Positions 17,598 to 26,903 of a stretch of 37,906 nucleotides of DNA are shown one piece after another. The DNA comes from a virus. The translations under genes were made by a program, and so were the position numbers. The notes under the pieces are model-generated. The model ran no database searches. It was not told the origin of the DNA and was given only the letters and a program-made list of their open reading frames with translations. The stretch lies in the IMG/VR virus record IMGVR_UViG_3300021963_004741, positions 1 through 37,906 of that record; one strand, written 5' to 3'. Numbering within the stretch: position 1 is the stretch's first letter; each line of letters begins with the position of its first letter.

Positions 17598-18133
17598 TAT
17601 CTATCTCTTTTTTGTAAAATTGGATTATTTGTTGGCCATTCCATTTGATATTCAGGGTCATTCCACTTAACAACACCTTGCTCATCTGCATCTACATATT
17701 TTCCATCATAAAATAAATTATAATGAAACATACAATCGGTTAATGCGTAATGTCCATTAGCAAATCCAGGTGGAACTATTACTTGCTGTCTATTATGTTC
17801 TGAAAGTATAAACGATTCCCATTCACCATAAGTAGGAGAATCGTTTCTCATATCCAAAACCACTAAATAAATATCTCCTACTGCCGCTTGAACTAATTTC
17901 CAAGTTTTATTATCCCAATGCAATCCTCTTAAAACACCTTTATATGATTTAGAGAATCTACCATGTACTGTAATATTTAATGGTAGTTTCATCATAACTG
18001 GATGCTCTTCGGTATGTAATGTAGTAAATATTTCACCTCTATATTCTCTATAAATTGATGGTGTATATATTTCTACTTCGTTTCCAAAAGTTTTTGATGG
18101 AGTAACTTCAAACTCTTTCCAATTTGAACTCAT
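17597..18133 (-). CDS. rfbC: dTDP-4-dehydrorhamnose 3,5-epimerase-like protein
   Basis: The 178-residue cupin-type protein carries GVLRGLHW (R69, H72), the RmlC segment with the catalytic base, then VPPGFANGHYAL (120-131) and a WNDPE tail motif. Length and motif order fit RmlC, which epimerises C3 and C5 of dTDP-4-keto-6-deoxyglucose. RmlA, RmlB and RmlD are not in this window apart from possible SDR candidates, so the precursor may come from the host or from genes outside it. It lies two bases after the SDR copy 3 gene, which probably works in the same pathway. Confidence 0.85.
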   Translation of the reverse strand: MSSNWKEFEVTPSKTFGNEVEIYTPSIYREYRGEIFTTLHTEEHPVMMKLPLNITVHGRFSKSYKGVLRGLHWDNKTWKLVQAAVGDIYLVVLDMRNDSPTYGEWESFILSEHNRQQVIVPPGFANGHYALTDCMFHYNLFYDGKYVDADEQGVVKWNDPEYQMEWPTNNPILQKRDR

Positions 18134-18135
18134 AA

Positions 18136-19101
18136 TTAAAAATTTTGTGCATATCCTAATGGAAATCCGTTTCTAAATTCAGAACCCATTTTTGGAACTA
18201 CCATTTGATATCCCATAATAAGTTGATTAATACCTCTATCCAAATCCCATTCTGGCAACCACCCAGTCGCTTCTATTTTAGCGTTTGATACGATGTAATC
18301 TCTTTTATCAGGGTCCTCATAAAAATCGTTGTATGATACCGCAAAATCCTTTACATGCGATTGTATCTTTTCTAATAATTCTTGCTTTGAAAGATTTGCA
18401 GAACTCAATCCAACATTAAATATTTCTCCTCTATATTTTTCATAATTTTCCAACATAAAAAGAAATGCAGATGCCACATCTTCTATATGAATGAAATTTC
18501 TTTTGAAATTCTTTTCAAATACAACAATATATTTATCGGTAATTGCTTTATAAGTAAAATCATTTACCAATAAATCAGTTCTCATTCTAGGTGATACACC
18601 AAACACAGTTGCTAAACGAAATGTAATAGCTGATGTATTTGCTCTTAAAAAGTTTTCAGCATCGCATTTAGTCTGACCATAAACTGAAATTGGAGTGAGT
18701 GGAGATTCTTCCGTACATTCGGTTTGCCCTACACCAATTCCATAACCACTATTTGTATTTGGGTATAAAATCTTCTTATCTTTTGCAAATCTCACAATAT
18801 TAAAGATTTGGTCAAAGTTAATTTCTTTTGCTAATTTAGGGTCAGATGCACAAGCGGGAAATCCTACGATAGCAGCTAAAGGAATAATAACTTCTGCATC
18901 ATTACAAAGTTGTTCTAATAGTGTTACATTACGAACATCTCCATAGATAAATTTAAACTTTGAATTTGATGTATATTGTAACAACGATGTTTGATTAAAT
19001 AACAACTTATCTAATACCACAACTTCATGCCCTGCATTTAACATTTTCCCAACAATAACCGAACCCAAATATCCTGCTCCTCCTGTAATTAATATTTTCA
19101 T
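18136..19101 (-). CDS. NAD-dependent sugar epimerase/dehydratase, extended SDR with canonical active site (copy 3)
   Basis: The 321-residue protein has GGAGYLG at residues 7-13 for NAD binding and the standard YGQTK active site (Y141, K145), unlike the other two SDRs of the island. FRLATVFGVSPRMR and RNFIHIEDVA match NDP-hexose epimerase/dehydratase or reductase types. It lies two bases after the LamG-like gene and two before rfbC, so they are co-transcribed. It could be the 4-ketoreductase or 4-epimerase partner of RmlC; the sequence does not decide between these. Confidence 0.85.
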   Translation of the reverse strand: MKILITGGAGYLGSVIVGKMLNAGHEVVVLDKLLFNQTSLLQYTSNSKFKFIYGDVRNVTLLEQLCNDAEVIIPLAAIVGFPACASDPKLAKEINFDQIFNIVRFAKDKKILYPNTNSGYGIGVGQTECTEESPLTPISVYGQTKCDAENFLRANTSAITFRLATVFGVSPRMRTDLLVNDFTYKAITDKYIVVFEKNFKRNFIHIEDVASAFLFMLENYEKYRGEIFNVGLSSANLSKQELLEKIQSHVKDFAVSYNDFYEDPDKRDYIVSNAKIEATGWLPEWDLDRGINQLIMGYQMVVPKMGSEFRNGFPLGYAQNF

Positions 19102-19103
19102 AT

Positions 19104-19838
19104 TTATAATTTTTCTAAATCCTTACAAAATTTCATTAAGTGATTATTATTTCCAGTCATATCCCAAAATTTATAATCAGTTTCATTTTTAAAATCAAAA
19201 CAACACATTAATCCCAATTCATTTTTAGTTAAGCATCGGAATCCATATTTGTTTTCTTTTACAAGAGAATCTATATTTTTTCTAAAATCGTTCACAGCTG
19301 AACCATCTAATTTTTTATTAGAAACAATAAAGAAATCAGTATAACATTCTTGTGCCCAACTAAAATCTCCTTTTGTATCGGCTGCTCCAATAAAATAAGG
19401 TGCATTTACATAATCTCTTAATTTACCTGGAAGTGTTTCCGAATAAATTAATTCATCATCTACCCAAAATTCATATGTATGCGTTTCTCCATCCCAATTT
19501 AATGTAAACAAATGTGGTTCATTCCAAAATTGTTCATCCTTATAAAAAATTATTTTATCAGCATATTTTTCTTCATCATCTTCTACATACCAAAAATTCA
19601 ACATTACCATATCAGGCTTTCTGTAAACAATGCCGGTATGCAATCCTCTTCTCATAAAAATTCCAGCCATCTCATCTATTTGAGAATCATCTTCGCTTTT
19701 CTTCCAAGTTCCACTTATAGTCCAACTTGATTCATTCATTACATAAAAAGCAGATGTATCAATTATACCATAAGCGTTATGAGGCCACCATGGTAAATCT
19801 GCTAATATTAATGGTTCTTTGTGTTTTACTTTATACAT
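19104..19838 (-). CDS. LamG/concanavalin A-like lectin domain protein
   Basis: The 244-residue protein has alternating strands with Trp/Tyr-rich turns (SWTISGTWKK, HLFTLNWDGETHTYEFWVDDELIY, PYFIGAAD), the pattern of a laminin-G/concanavalin A-like jelly roll. A C-terminal segment, GLMCCFDFKNETDYKFWDMTGNNNHL, resembles the end of LamG-like folds. A related sheet is fused to the two GT7-like enzymes at 21241-24068. No catalytic residues are evident. The gene shares one base with the radical SAM stop (TAATG) and precedes SDR copy 3, so it may bind the glycan under construction. Cytoplasmic as judged by the lack of a signal peptide. Confidence 0.6.
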   Translation of the reverse strand: MYKVKHKEPLILADLPWWPHNAYGIIDTSAFYVMNESSWTISGTWKKSEDDSQIDEMAGIFMRRGLHTGIVYRKPDMVMLNFWYVEDDEEKYADKIIFYKDEQFWNEPHLFTLNWDGETHTYEFWVDDELIYSETLPGKLRDYVNAPYFIGAADTKGDFSWAQECYTDFFIVSNKKLDGSAVNDFRKNIDSLVKENKYGFRCLTKNELGLMCCFDFKNETDYKFWDMTGNNNHLMKFCKDLEKL

Positions 19839-21238
19839 TATAATTGTATTTCTTTTGTGAAATGATAAAATTCTTCTAATTCTGGAAATGTTTTACAAAA
19901 ATCAGTTCCTCTGCGTTTATCATGTTCGCTGAAGAATTTGTAAAAATTATATCTTGCTTTATGTAATTCTCCATTATCAATTGGCGATATTGACCAATCG
20001 TATGTTCTTTTTAATTTTTGAATTTCTAAATCAGAAAATCCTACATATCCTTTTGAATAATATGGAATACCATAATAAAATGCCAATTGAGCTTGGTCAA
20101 ATATATTTTGCTTAAATTGATGCGGTAATATTTGAACAGTTTGATGACGAGGATGTCTTAAATACGATGTATCCATTAATACCGGTGATAACCAATATCT
20201 ATCATCTCCAGCATATTCTCTTTTTAAATCATATATTCCTTTAATTAGTTTATCAAAACTAAATACTGATAACATATTATATGTTACCATAAAGGTAATG
20301 GTGATTCTAGGAACTTCTCTCAATATTCTATTTACATTATTCCAAAAACGATTAAATTCCAATCCATTACGAATATATTCAGCTTGCTCTCCCCAACCAT
20401 CACATGAAGTAAATAAAACAAATCCTTTTACTTTATCTTCTTCGGTAATTCTTTTTAATTTTTCAATTAATTTCGTAATTAATTCATCGGGTACACCTAA
20501 ATTTGTATTAATAGAAAAATCTAAATTCTTATTTGGATTTGGTTCATCAATAATATAATCTAATACTTTCCAAGTATCTCTACTCATCAAAGGTTCGCCA
20601 CCGGTAATTCTGAATGTGTGTAAATCTCTATATAAATCTGGCCACCACTTCCAAAATGCATCAACATATGGATTATATTCTCTTTGTGGAATTGGCATTT
20701 TTTGTTCAGCTGCCAAATGTTTTAAATCATTAAAATTATCTGTTGTATTATATCCACCATATTGTTGAATTTCTTCCATCCATTTTGTAGAAAATGTAGG
20801 AGAACAATATGAACATGCAAAATTACAAACATTTGAAAATGCGACTTCAACATAACGTGGGTTAAAATCATCTCTCCAATTTGAATTAATAATTTGGTCT
20901 GCTAAAGGCCAACTCCAATCTTCTGATGATTTAAAAACTCTATCCGAATATAAATCCGAATTATCCTCAACCCCCCAGCAATAATCACATTCTGTAGGTC
21001 TTGTACCTGTCATCATTTCTTTTCTTTTTTGTTTTTTAAAAAGAGTATTATGAAGTGCTGATGGATTTCGTTTGATTTCTTGTTCGGAAACTTTATGTGT
21101 ATTTGGGTGGTGGCAACTATGATTATGACCCGTATGTAAGTGGGTCGTAACTTGTGTCCATTTTGCCAAACACATACCAGGTCCTACATTATCCAATTTA
21201 TTCTTTACTTCTTCGTAAAGTGGTTTTTTATATGCCAT
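19838..21238 (-). CDS. Radical SAM enzyme with extra cysteine clusters
   Basis: The 466-residue protein carries the radical SAM iron-sulfur motif CNFACSYC (C138, C142, C145) and the SAM-binding RITGGEPL. Before the core there are further cysteines (GMCLAKW, SCHH, ECDYCW), suggesting an additional cluster or a zinc site of twitch/SPASM type placed N-terminally. The enzyme would use SAM to make a 5'-deoxyadenosyl radical. Families in sugar islands do epimerisation, dehydration or methylene transfer, and similar phage proteins are known without a function. It lies three bases after the GT7-LamG gene and overlaps the LamG-only gene by one base. Confidence 0.85.
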   Translation of the reverse strand: MAYKKPLYEEVKNKLDNVGPGMCLAKWTQVTTHLHTGHNHSCHHPNTHKVSEQEIKRNPSALHNTLFKKQKRKEMMTGTRPTECDYCWGVEDNSDLYSDRVFKSSEDWSWPLADQIINSNWRDDFNPRYVEVAFSNVCNFACSYCSPTFSTKWMEEIQQYGGYNTTDNFNDLKHLAAEQKMPIPQREYNPYVDAFWKWWPDLYRDLHTFRITGGEPLMSRDTWKVLDYIIDEPNPNKNLDFSINTNLGVPDELITKLIEKLKRITEEDKVKGFVLFTSCDGWGEQAEYIRNGLEFNRFWNNVNRILREVPRITITFMVTYNMLSVFSFDKLIKGIYDLKREYAGDDRYWLSPVLMDTSYLRHPRHQTVQILPHQFKQNIFDQAQLAFYYGIPYYSKGYVGFSDLEIQKLKRTYDWSISPIDNGELHKARYNFYKFFSEHDKRRGTDFCKTFPELEEFYHFTKEIQL

Positions 21239-21240
21239 AA

Positions 21241-22644
21241 CTATGCTTTAACGTTTATTAATTTGTGTTTATTATATATAGTATCTATTGATAATAATTC
21301 ATATTTCATTGAATTAATTCCATCCGATTTATAGTCTATTTTACCCTGTTGCATTTGAAGTATATATCTTCTTTCATTTTGAGCGGTAGTTTCACCTTTT
21401 GCCCATTTATCTATTCCACCAATTTTAATCAATCCTTCTGTTTGATGTGGTAAACATTTGAATTTACCATCTCGTCTATATGGTAATACTGTATGTGGAA
21501 TTTCAATTTTTTCCTTTACTACATCCACCATATCAAGTCCTTCGAATTCATTGTCAAAATCAAAATCTAATATAAGACTATCTTGTGGAATTTCTTTATG
21601 TAAATTTTTTACTTCCAATTGAGTTAAACATCTATTCCATAATTTTATATCAGAAATGTATCCTTTAAAAAACACTTCATTTGGAGATTTTGAATAACCA
21701 ATATTAAATGGCTCCATTCCATATCGTTTCAAAGATTCATCAAATGATAATGGGGATTGTGTACCAGTTCCTAATCTTGCATCACTTTCTCTACCATTTA
21801 AATAAAAGTGAATTTTTTTATTTTCAGCATCAACTGCCATTGTAATCCAACTCCATTGATTCTCATATCTTTTAATCCATTGATACAAATGCCCTTTCAT
21901 TCTATCCCAAAGTTGCATTGTATATGCTCTACTATTATTAAATGATACCCCCCAATCATATCCAGGTTTTCTGAATATTGGATATTCTATAAATTGCCTA
22001 TCCTCATCTCCAATTAACCAAATAGAAGCTTTATCTATTTGCTGGTCAGCTTTAACTAATACAGACAATGTATGTGAATTATTTAAGCAATCTTTTTGTT
22101 CTCTATTTGGTCTAACACTTACTTTTGAATCAATACCATTAAAATATCCAACAAATTTCTCTTCATTATAATCTAAATTAGTTTTTTCAGCGTATCCTTC
22201 CATTACACATCTCCAAAAAAGGTCATCATCTTCCATACCCCAATCCCAATAATCATTTGAATAACCATTAGTTTTTTCTACTTGTTCTTTTGAGAATATA
22301 ACTGCTCCTCCAAAGTATTCCTCATATTTTAGTTGATAATCGGATTGTGAGATACGAACTGCAATGTGTTGGGGATTATCATTAGGAAATGAATAATCAC
22401 AACTCTCATCTTCAGGAACCATATCTATATCATGCCAAACGATGTAATCGCATCCATCATCAAACGCATGTTTAGCTGCAATGTTTTTCATTAATCCTCT
22501 ATTGAATAATTTATCATCGCATTGATGTGCTAAATAGATTGTATGTTCAATTCCTCTATCTTCTAAAAATTTTGATACATGAGGAACAAACACTTTCATA
22601 TGTTCTTCTCTATTTCTATATGGAACACATACTCCTAATTTCAT
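21241..22644 (-). CDS. GT7-like glycosyltransferase fused to LamG-like domain (copy 1)
   Basis: Residues 1-165 follow the beta-1,4-galactosyltransferase (GT7) pattern: VPYRNR (7-12), FNR (47-49), DID (72-74, metal and donor binding), FGG (111-113) and WDWGMEDDD (133-141). The canonical WGWG is WDWG here. Residues from about 185 to 385 form a LamG/concanavalin-like module with FNGIDSK, SWITMAVDAENKKIHFYLNGR and FKGYISDIKLWNRCLT, which may hold the acceptor glycan. The final part, which includes a YRRDGKFKCL segment, is unassigned. Its start shares one base with the stop of its paralogue (TAATG), so the pair is a tandem duplication. Confidence 0.8.
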   Translation of the reverse strand: MKLGVCVPYRNREEHMKVFVPHVSKFLEDRGIEHTIYLAHQCDDKLFNRGLMKNIAAKHAFDDGCDYIVWHDIDMVPEDESCDYSFPNDNPQHIAVRISQSDYQLKYEEYFGGAVIFSKEQVEKTNGYSNDYWDWGMEDDDLFWRCVMEGYAEKTNLDYNEEKFVGYFNGIDSKVSVRPNREQKDCLNNSHTLSVLVKADQQIDKASIWLIGDEDRQFIEYPIFRKPGYDWGVSFNNSRAYTMQLWDRMKGHLYQWIKRYENQWSWITMAVDAENKKIHFYLNGRESDARLGTGTQSPLSFDESLKRYGMEPFNIGYSKSPNEVFFKGYISDIKLWNRCLTQLEVKNLHKEIPQDSLILDFDFDNEFEGLDMVDVVKEKIEIPHTVLPYRRDGKFKCLPHQTEGLIKIGGIDKWAKGETTAQNERRYILQMQQGKIDYKSDGINSMKYELLSIDTIYNKHKLINVKA

Positions 22645-24068
22645 TATATTCCTACGTTTATTGTTGTTATTTTATTATTTTTATAAATTCCATGCTCCAC
22701 AAATTCCAATGTAGATAATCCATCATTATTTAATAATGAATGATTTTTTGAAACTTCATTTATAAATCTTAATTGATTCCATCTCGTATTTTTATCTTTC
22801 CATTGACCATTTAAAAAACCATTTTCTTCGTGTTTTAATGACATAAATCGTGATTTGCGTCTTTTTGGAACTGAAACATTTGTATATGGTTTTATCTTTG
22901 AATCAACTACCTCACATGCTATTATTTCACCTTTATTTTTATTTTTAGATAAATCTATAAGTTTATAATCTCTGATATAATCAGCTTCATAATATGTTTT
23001 TAAAAATTCAGCTGATTTATATTCTCCAAAATTGTTATTAAGTAATTTAGAATCATTATTAACAATTTCCATTAATTCATTTTGCTCTAATATATTTTCA
23101 AAATATGCAAAATATTCTACATATCCTCTAAACCAATTGGGTATACCCGGTCTTTCTGGCTTACCAACTCCTATATAAAAATATGGTTCTTTTTTATACT
23201 TACTAAATAAAGTTTTAAATGGTTGCGTTTCTCCAACAAAATTCCCATCTTGATACATTTTTACTATTTTAGTTTTAGAATCAAATGTTATCGTTATATT
23301 TGTTTTATAATTTGGCTTTATATCCGTATTTAAATATATTGGAGTTAATTCCGCATTAAATCCACAAAAATTATATCTTCTAAAAGATGTATATGATATT
23401 GCAAAATCATATCCAGGAATACTAAATACCGTAAATTCATCCGATTCGCGTGTATGGTCTAATGTCAATTCATCAGGACAAAAACACATAGATATTGTAA
23501 AATCTTTATTGAAATTTATAACATTTTTAGATTTAATATATGAATCAATCCCATTAAATTTTAATAATTTATTATTTTTACCTAAATTTTTAAAACTGAT
23601 TGAATCCATTTCCATCTCATGTACCTTACATCTTAAAAATAAATCATCATCTTCAAATCCCCATCCCCAATATTTGTTAGAATATCCATCTATTGATTCA
23701 AAGTATTCAACCGGAAATAAAGTTACACCACCAAAGTATTCATCAAAAATTGTTCTTTTTGATTCATCTTCCAATGAAAAGTGAGTAGACATATGTAATG
23801 GTGCATATGAATAAGAGTAATCAACGGAAACGGGTAGCATATCAACATCGTGGAATACTACATAATCGCATTTATACTTTTTTGCATAAGTAAAACCAAT
23901 ATTAAGTAGCATTCCACGATTAAATAGTTTTGCATCATCTTGCTGAACAATTATAATCTCATAGTTTATACCTTTATCAGAAAGGTAATCTGTCATATGA
24001 GATTTAAATTTTTCTAAATGTTCGTACCTATTTCTATAAGGAACAATAATACCTAATTTATTCAGCAT
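22644..24068 (-). CDS. GT7-like glycosyltransferase fused to LamG-like domain (copy 2)
   Basis: The 474-residue paralogue has the same architecture. GT7 motifs are VPYRNR (9-14), FNR (49-51), DVD (74-76), FGG (112-114) and a canonical WGWGFEDDD (134-142). A LamG-like module follows, from FNGIDSYIKS to WFRGYVEYFAYFENIL (about 170-345). The tail repeats the PKRRKSRFMSL-type basic segment found in copy 1. GT7 enzymes move galactose or N-acetylhexosamine onto an acceptor sugar; the donor here is unknown. It overlaps the 72-residue gene before it by 11 bases. Confidence 0.8.
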   Translation of the reverse strand: MLNKLGIIVPYRNRYEHLEKFKSHMTDYLSDKGINYEIIIVQQDDAKLFNRGMLLNIGFTYAKKYKCDYVVFHDVDMLPVSVDYSYSYAPLHMSTHFSLEDESKRTIFDEYFGGVTLFPVEYFESIDGYSNKYWGWGFEDDDLFLRCKVHEMEMDSISFKNLGKNNKLLKFNGIDSYIKSKNVINFNKDFTISMCFCPDELTLDHTRESDEFTVFSIPGYDFAISYTSFRRYNFCGFNAELTPIYLNTDIKPNYKTNITITFDSKTKIVKMYQDGNFVGETQPFKTLFSKYKKEPYFYIGVGKPERPGIPNWFRGYVEYFAYFENILEQNELMEIVNNDSKLLNNNFGEYKSAEFLKTYYEADYIRDYKLIDLSKNKNKGEIIACEVVDSKIKPYTNVSVPKRRKSRFMSLKHEENGFLNGQWKDKNTRWNQLRFINEVSKNHSLLNNDGLSTLEFVEHGIYKNNKITTINVGI

Positions 24069-24276
24069 CTTTATCTTTCACAAATTTTTCGTGATATTCT
24101 GATAAGTACCATTGGATTCTATTACCCCATTCATCTTTGTCTATTTCTTCAAACCAAACAGTAAGTGCATCTAAAGAATTAGCAATTTTTTCCAATGCTT
24201 TAACTTTTTTTTGCTCTAATAATAATAATTCATTTTGACTTAAAGGTTCTTCTTGTTGTTTTTTTGATGTTGCCAT
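24058..24276 (-). CDS. 72-residue acidic helical small protein
   Basis: This small protein is Lys/Glu-rich at the start (MATSKKQQEEPLSQNE), followed by a helix (LLLLEQKKVKALEKIANSLDAL) and a Trp-containing segment (VWFEEIDKDEW, IQWYLSEYHEKF). I do not recognise a function. It heads the operon behind the promoter-like sequence at 24293-24324 and overlaps the GT7-LamG copy 2 gene by 11 bases, so it may be a partner or regulator of those enzymes. The clean coupling supports a real gene. Confidence 0.65.
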   Translation of the reverse strand: MATSKKQQEEPLSQNELLLLEQKKVKALEKIANSLDALTVWFEEIDKDEWGNRIQWYLSEYHEKFVKDKDAE

Positions 24277-24292
24277 AGTTATATTATTTTTA

Positions 24293-24324
24293 TAAAGATA
24301 GTATATTTTATTTACAATTCCAAA
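24293..24324 (-). promoter_or_regulatory. Bacteroidetes-type promoter before the 72-residue and GT7-LamG genes
   Basis: On the minus strand TTTG (24321-24324) abuts the upstream stop codon. Twenty bases later comes TATCTTTA (24293-24300), one base from the TAnnTTTG consensus. The ATG at 24276 lies 16 bases after the -7 box. Spacing and placement match those of the two other promoters in the window. Confidence 0.6.
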
Positions 24325-25167
24325 TTAAATAGTAATTATTTTTTGTAATAATTCATTCCATTTTGAATATTCTCCTTGACCAATATATTCCATATTAAAA
24401 TCAGCATTAGTAATATCAATTTCAAAATTATTTCTTCTAATAGCTTGATACATTTTTAAATATTCTGATGAATATGCATAATCCTTTCTAATATCAGCTA
24501 CTGCTTTAATTCTTTCTACACAAGTACTATCCCATTTAAAATGATGAACCTGTGTATTATATTTATCTATTGGTGCTATTAATTTATTTTCGCTTTGCGT
24601 TCCCCACAATACTTCACCATTTACTTTGGCATAATGTTGACCCGAAGTTATTTCCACATATCCTTTCATTACACATACTTTATTTGGACATGCACCACTT
24701 AATGGATATCTGAAAAATCCAGCTAATGGAAATTGTTCAAATATATTTTTATATGGTTGTATTTCAGGAAAACTACCAAATGTTCCTATTCTATCTAAAA
24801 ACCCACCTCTTACAATATCCCAACCATTTTCTTCACAATCTTCAATCATAAATGGTAATGGCATAGAATAAACATGCAATTCATCATCATCCGATACTAT
24901 CCACCAATCATCGGGATGTATTTGTTTGGTTTCATTATATAATTGAGTTACATATTCCCAATTAAATTTTTCTTTCTTTTCTACTCTAATTATTTTTGCT
25001 GTTGGGAAATTTCTAAGTATATCACCTACTTCTGATAATGTAGACATACCATCCCACTCATATACTACTACATACATTTCATCAACTATATGTTTGTAGT
25101 GATTCAACATATGCCAGAGAGTGTTTGTTCTACTTCCTGTCACTGTTACTAATCTTACTTTTTTCAT
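24325..25167 (-). CDS. Glycosyltransferase, GT-A fold (GT2/GT92-like)
   Basis: The 280-residue protein starts with a strand and turn (VRLVTVTGSRTNTLWHMLNHY) like GT2-type enzymes and carries WWIVSDDDELH with the metal-binding DDD at 93-95. A later HHFKWDS segment may supply the C-terminal His seen in GT-A enzymes, and FRYPLSGACPNKVCV may belong to the acceptor side. No membrane helix is present. It lies 12 bases after the methyltransferase gene and ends just before a promoter, so it closes the operon that starts upstream of the fibre or DWD-type genes. Confidence 0.72.
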   Translation of the reverse strand: MKKVRLVTVTGSRTNTLWHMLNHYKHIVDEMYVVVYEWDGMSTLSEVGDILRNFPTAKIIRVEKKEKFNWEYVTQLYNETKQIHPDDWWIVSDDDELHVYSMPLPFMIEDCEENGWDIVRGGFLDRIGTFGSFPEIQPYKNIFEQFPLAGFFRYPLSGACPNKVCVMKGYVEITSGQHYAKVNGEVLWGTQSENKLIAPIDKYNTQVHHFKWDSTCVERIKAVADIRKDYAYSSEYLKMYQAIRRNNFEIDITNADFNMEYIGQGEYSKWNELLQKIITI

Positions 25168-25179
25168 TTAACTTTTATT

Positions 25180-25944
25180 TTAACTCTTTCTTGTTAATAG
25201 TGTCAGTCCTGTCGAGGTTGGTCTTTTTGTTCCAAATATACGAAAATTTTTTAAATTTACCAAATTCCATTCAGTATTACTTTCTAATTCTTTTACAAAT
25301 CTCGCAGGTCCATCAAATGTAGCAAAATCTTTTTTAGCATTTTCAGTTACAATAAAGGTATCGTGATATATTTGGTCAGTATCGTGAATTGTTATGATAC
25401 TATTTTCAGACATTATAGTTGAATATAATTCGAAATCGTTTTTAACTCCTTCATATGAGTGGTCACCATCTATATGTAAGTAATCTATTTTAATATCCTG
25501 CCTAACAAAGTAATCATAAAATGCTCTCTCTGAAGTTTCTAATATAATTTGTGGACTGAAATGTTGTCTTAAAAATGAATTCTCATCAGTCCAATCAGTA
25601 AACCCACCAACTCCATTTGAAGCATCTACTATGATTGTAGTTCCTACATCACCCCACTCATTTGATGGATTTCCTTCGAATATTTTTTGATGCCATAAAT
25701 CTACTCTTGATTGAGTCATAAGGCGTGGAATAAATCCACCACCACTACCTATACATACGCATGTTTTTGCTCTAATGAATTGAATAAGTGAATATACCAT
25801 TAATCCATCACCCAAATGCAAATCGGTTGCTCCATGTGTCCAACGATAATTTATAGGAGTATGGATTAAATTACCATCTTCATCGATATTATGATTATTA
25901 GTTAAATAATCTTTAACTATATTAAGATTTATAAGACTTTGCAT
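25180..25944 (-). CDS. Class I SAM-dependent methyltransferase
   Basis: The SAM-binding segment CVCIGSGGGFIPRLM and the acidic YLHIDGDHSYEGVKNDFELYS, followed by SIITIHDTD, match the Methyltransf_24 type often found in polysaccharide clusters, where it methylates sugars. The chosen ATG at 25944 gives a 16-base overlap with the upstream GT4-like gene; an alternative TTG five codons earlier (25959) is less likely. About 254 residues. The acceptor may be a sugar or a protein; neither can be decided here. Confidence 0.8.
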   Translation of the reverse strand: MQSLINLNIVKDYLTNNHNIDEDGNLIHTPINYRWTHGATDLHLGDGLMVYSLIQFIRAKTCVCIGSGGGFIPRLMTQSRVDLWHQKIFEGNPSNEWGDVGTTIIVDASNGVGGFTDWTDENSFLRQHFSPQIILETSERAFYDYFVRQDIKIDYLHIDGDHSYEGVKNDFELYSTIMSENSIITIHDTDQIYHDTFIVTENAKKDFATFDGPARFVKELESNTEWNLVNLKNFRIFGTKRPTSTGLTLLTRKS

Positions 25945-26903
25945 ATTTCTGTAACCCAATTTTGTTTATTTGTAAATTTTTCCAATCCTTTTTTTAATCT
26001 ATCAAATTGCTTTTTATTTTTTTCAAATCCATCTTCCAATATTCTTAAATACTGATAATGGAATTGTTTTTTGTTCATTGCTCTATATCGATACTTTATA
26101 TCTCTCATCCAGTCCGAATGTATAATTGGTAATTTACCATTATCTATTGCATCAAATATAGCATATCCAAATGGTTCTTTAGTATAGCATCCGTGAAATA
26201 TTTTAAAATCTTTTTGAAAGAATTTGTTGTGAAATCGGTAATCAAACTCTATGAAATTATGAACATCATTGTTTATCTTACTACCCTCCAACATTCGTTT
26301 GTAATCATATTTGTTTGAGAATATGAAAGCAGGAATTGCATCTAAATAATGTGCATTCTTTCGTGTTTCACATCTTGCTGCATAACCAATCTTATTACTT
26401 ACTACATCTGTATATGGTTTATTATTCTTCCATTCATAGTAGTTTGGTATCGTAATTGTATTTGGAAAGTATGTATGTATCGTATCTTTTTCATAACCTA
26501 TCCATACAATATTTTTAGAATTATCCAAAATATCTTTTTGCCAATGCCAATCCAATCGTGTCATTAGATTTTCATACTCATCGTTTAATCCTAACATATC
26601 AGGTATAAACGCATGAACAAATGTTGTGTGAGTTTTGTGAAGATATTTTTTGATTATAGGATTTGGTTTGTAAGAATGATGTAAAAAAATTATCTTATCA
26701 CATTCATCTAATATCTTATCTATTTCTTCATCGTTTTGAAAAGTGTAGATTGCCCCTTCTTCTGGCAATAAAGGTCTACCATCAACTACAATTTTGTAAT
26801 CTTCTGTAACTAATGGTAAGATATTCTCTATAAAGTTATTACACCATATATCAGAACCTCCTACTATATTTTTTCCGTAACCCGTTGTTATGAATACTAT
26901 CAT
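25929..26903 (-). CDS. Glycosyltransferase, GT-B fold, GT4-like
   Basis: The 324-residue protein opens with IVFITTGYGKNIVGGSDIW, the Gly-rich loop of GT-B enzymes. The second Rossmann domain starts at NKIGYAARCETRKNAHYLDAI and contains KEPFGYAIFDAIDNGKLPII, the donor-binding E-x7-E-like region of GT4 enzymes in shortened form. A C-terminal helix closes the protein. It overlaps the DWD-type gene before it by four bases (ATGA) and the methyltransferase gene after it by 16 bases. Donor and acceptor are unknown. Confidence 0.78.
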   Translation of the reverse strand: MIVFITTGYGKNIVGGSDIWCNNFIENILPLVTEDYKIVVDGRPLLPEEGAIYTFQNDEEIDKILDECDKIIFLHHSYKPNPIIKKYLHKTHTTFVHAFIPDMLGLNDEYENLMTRLDWHWQKDILDNSKNIVWIGYEKDTIHTYFPNTITIPNYYEWKNNKPYTDVVSNKIGYAARCETRKNAHYLDAIPAFIFSNKYDYKRMLEGSKINNDVHNFIEFDYRFHNKFFQKDFKIFHGCYTKEPFGYAIFDAIDNGKLPIIHSDWMRDIKYRYRAMNKKQFHYQYLRILEDGFEKNKKQFDRLKKGLEKFTNKQNWVTEICKVL

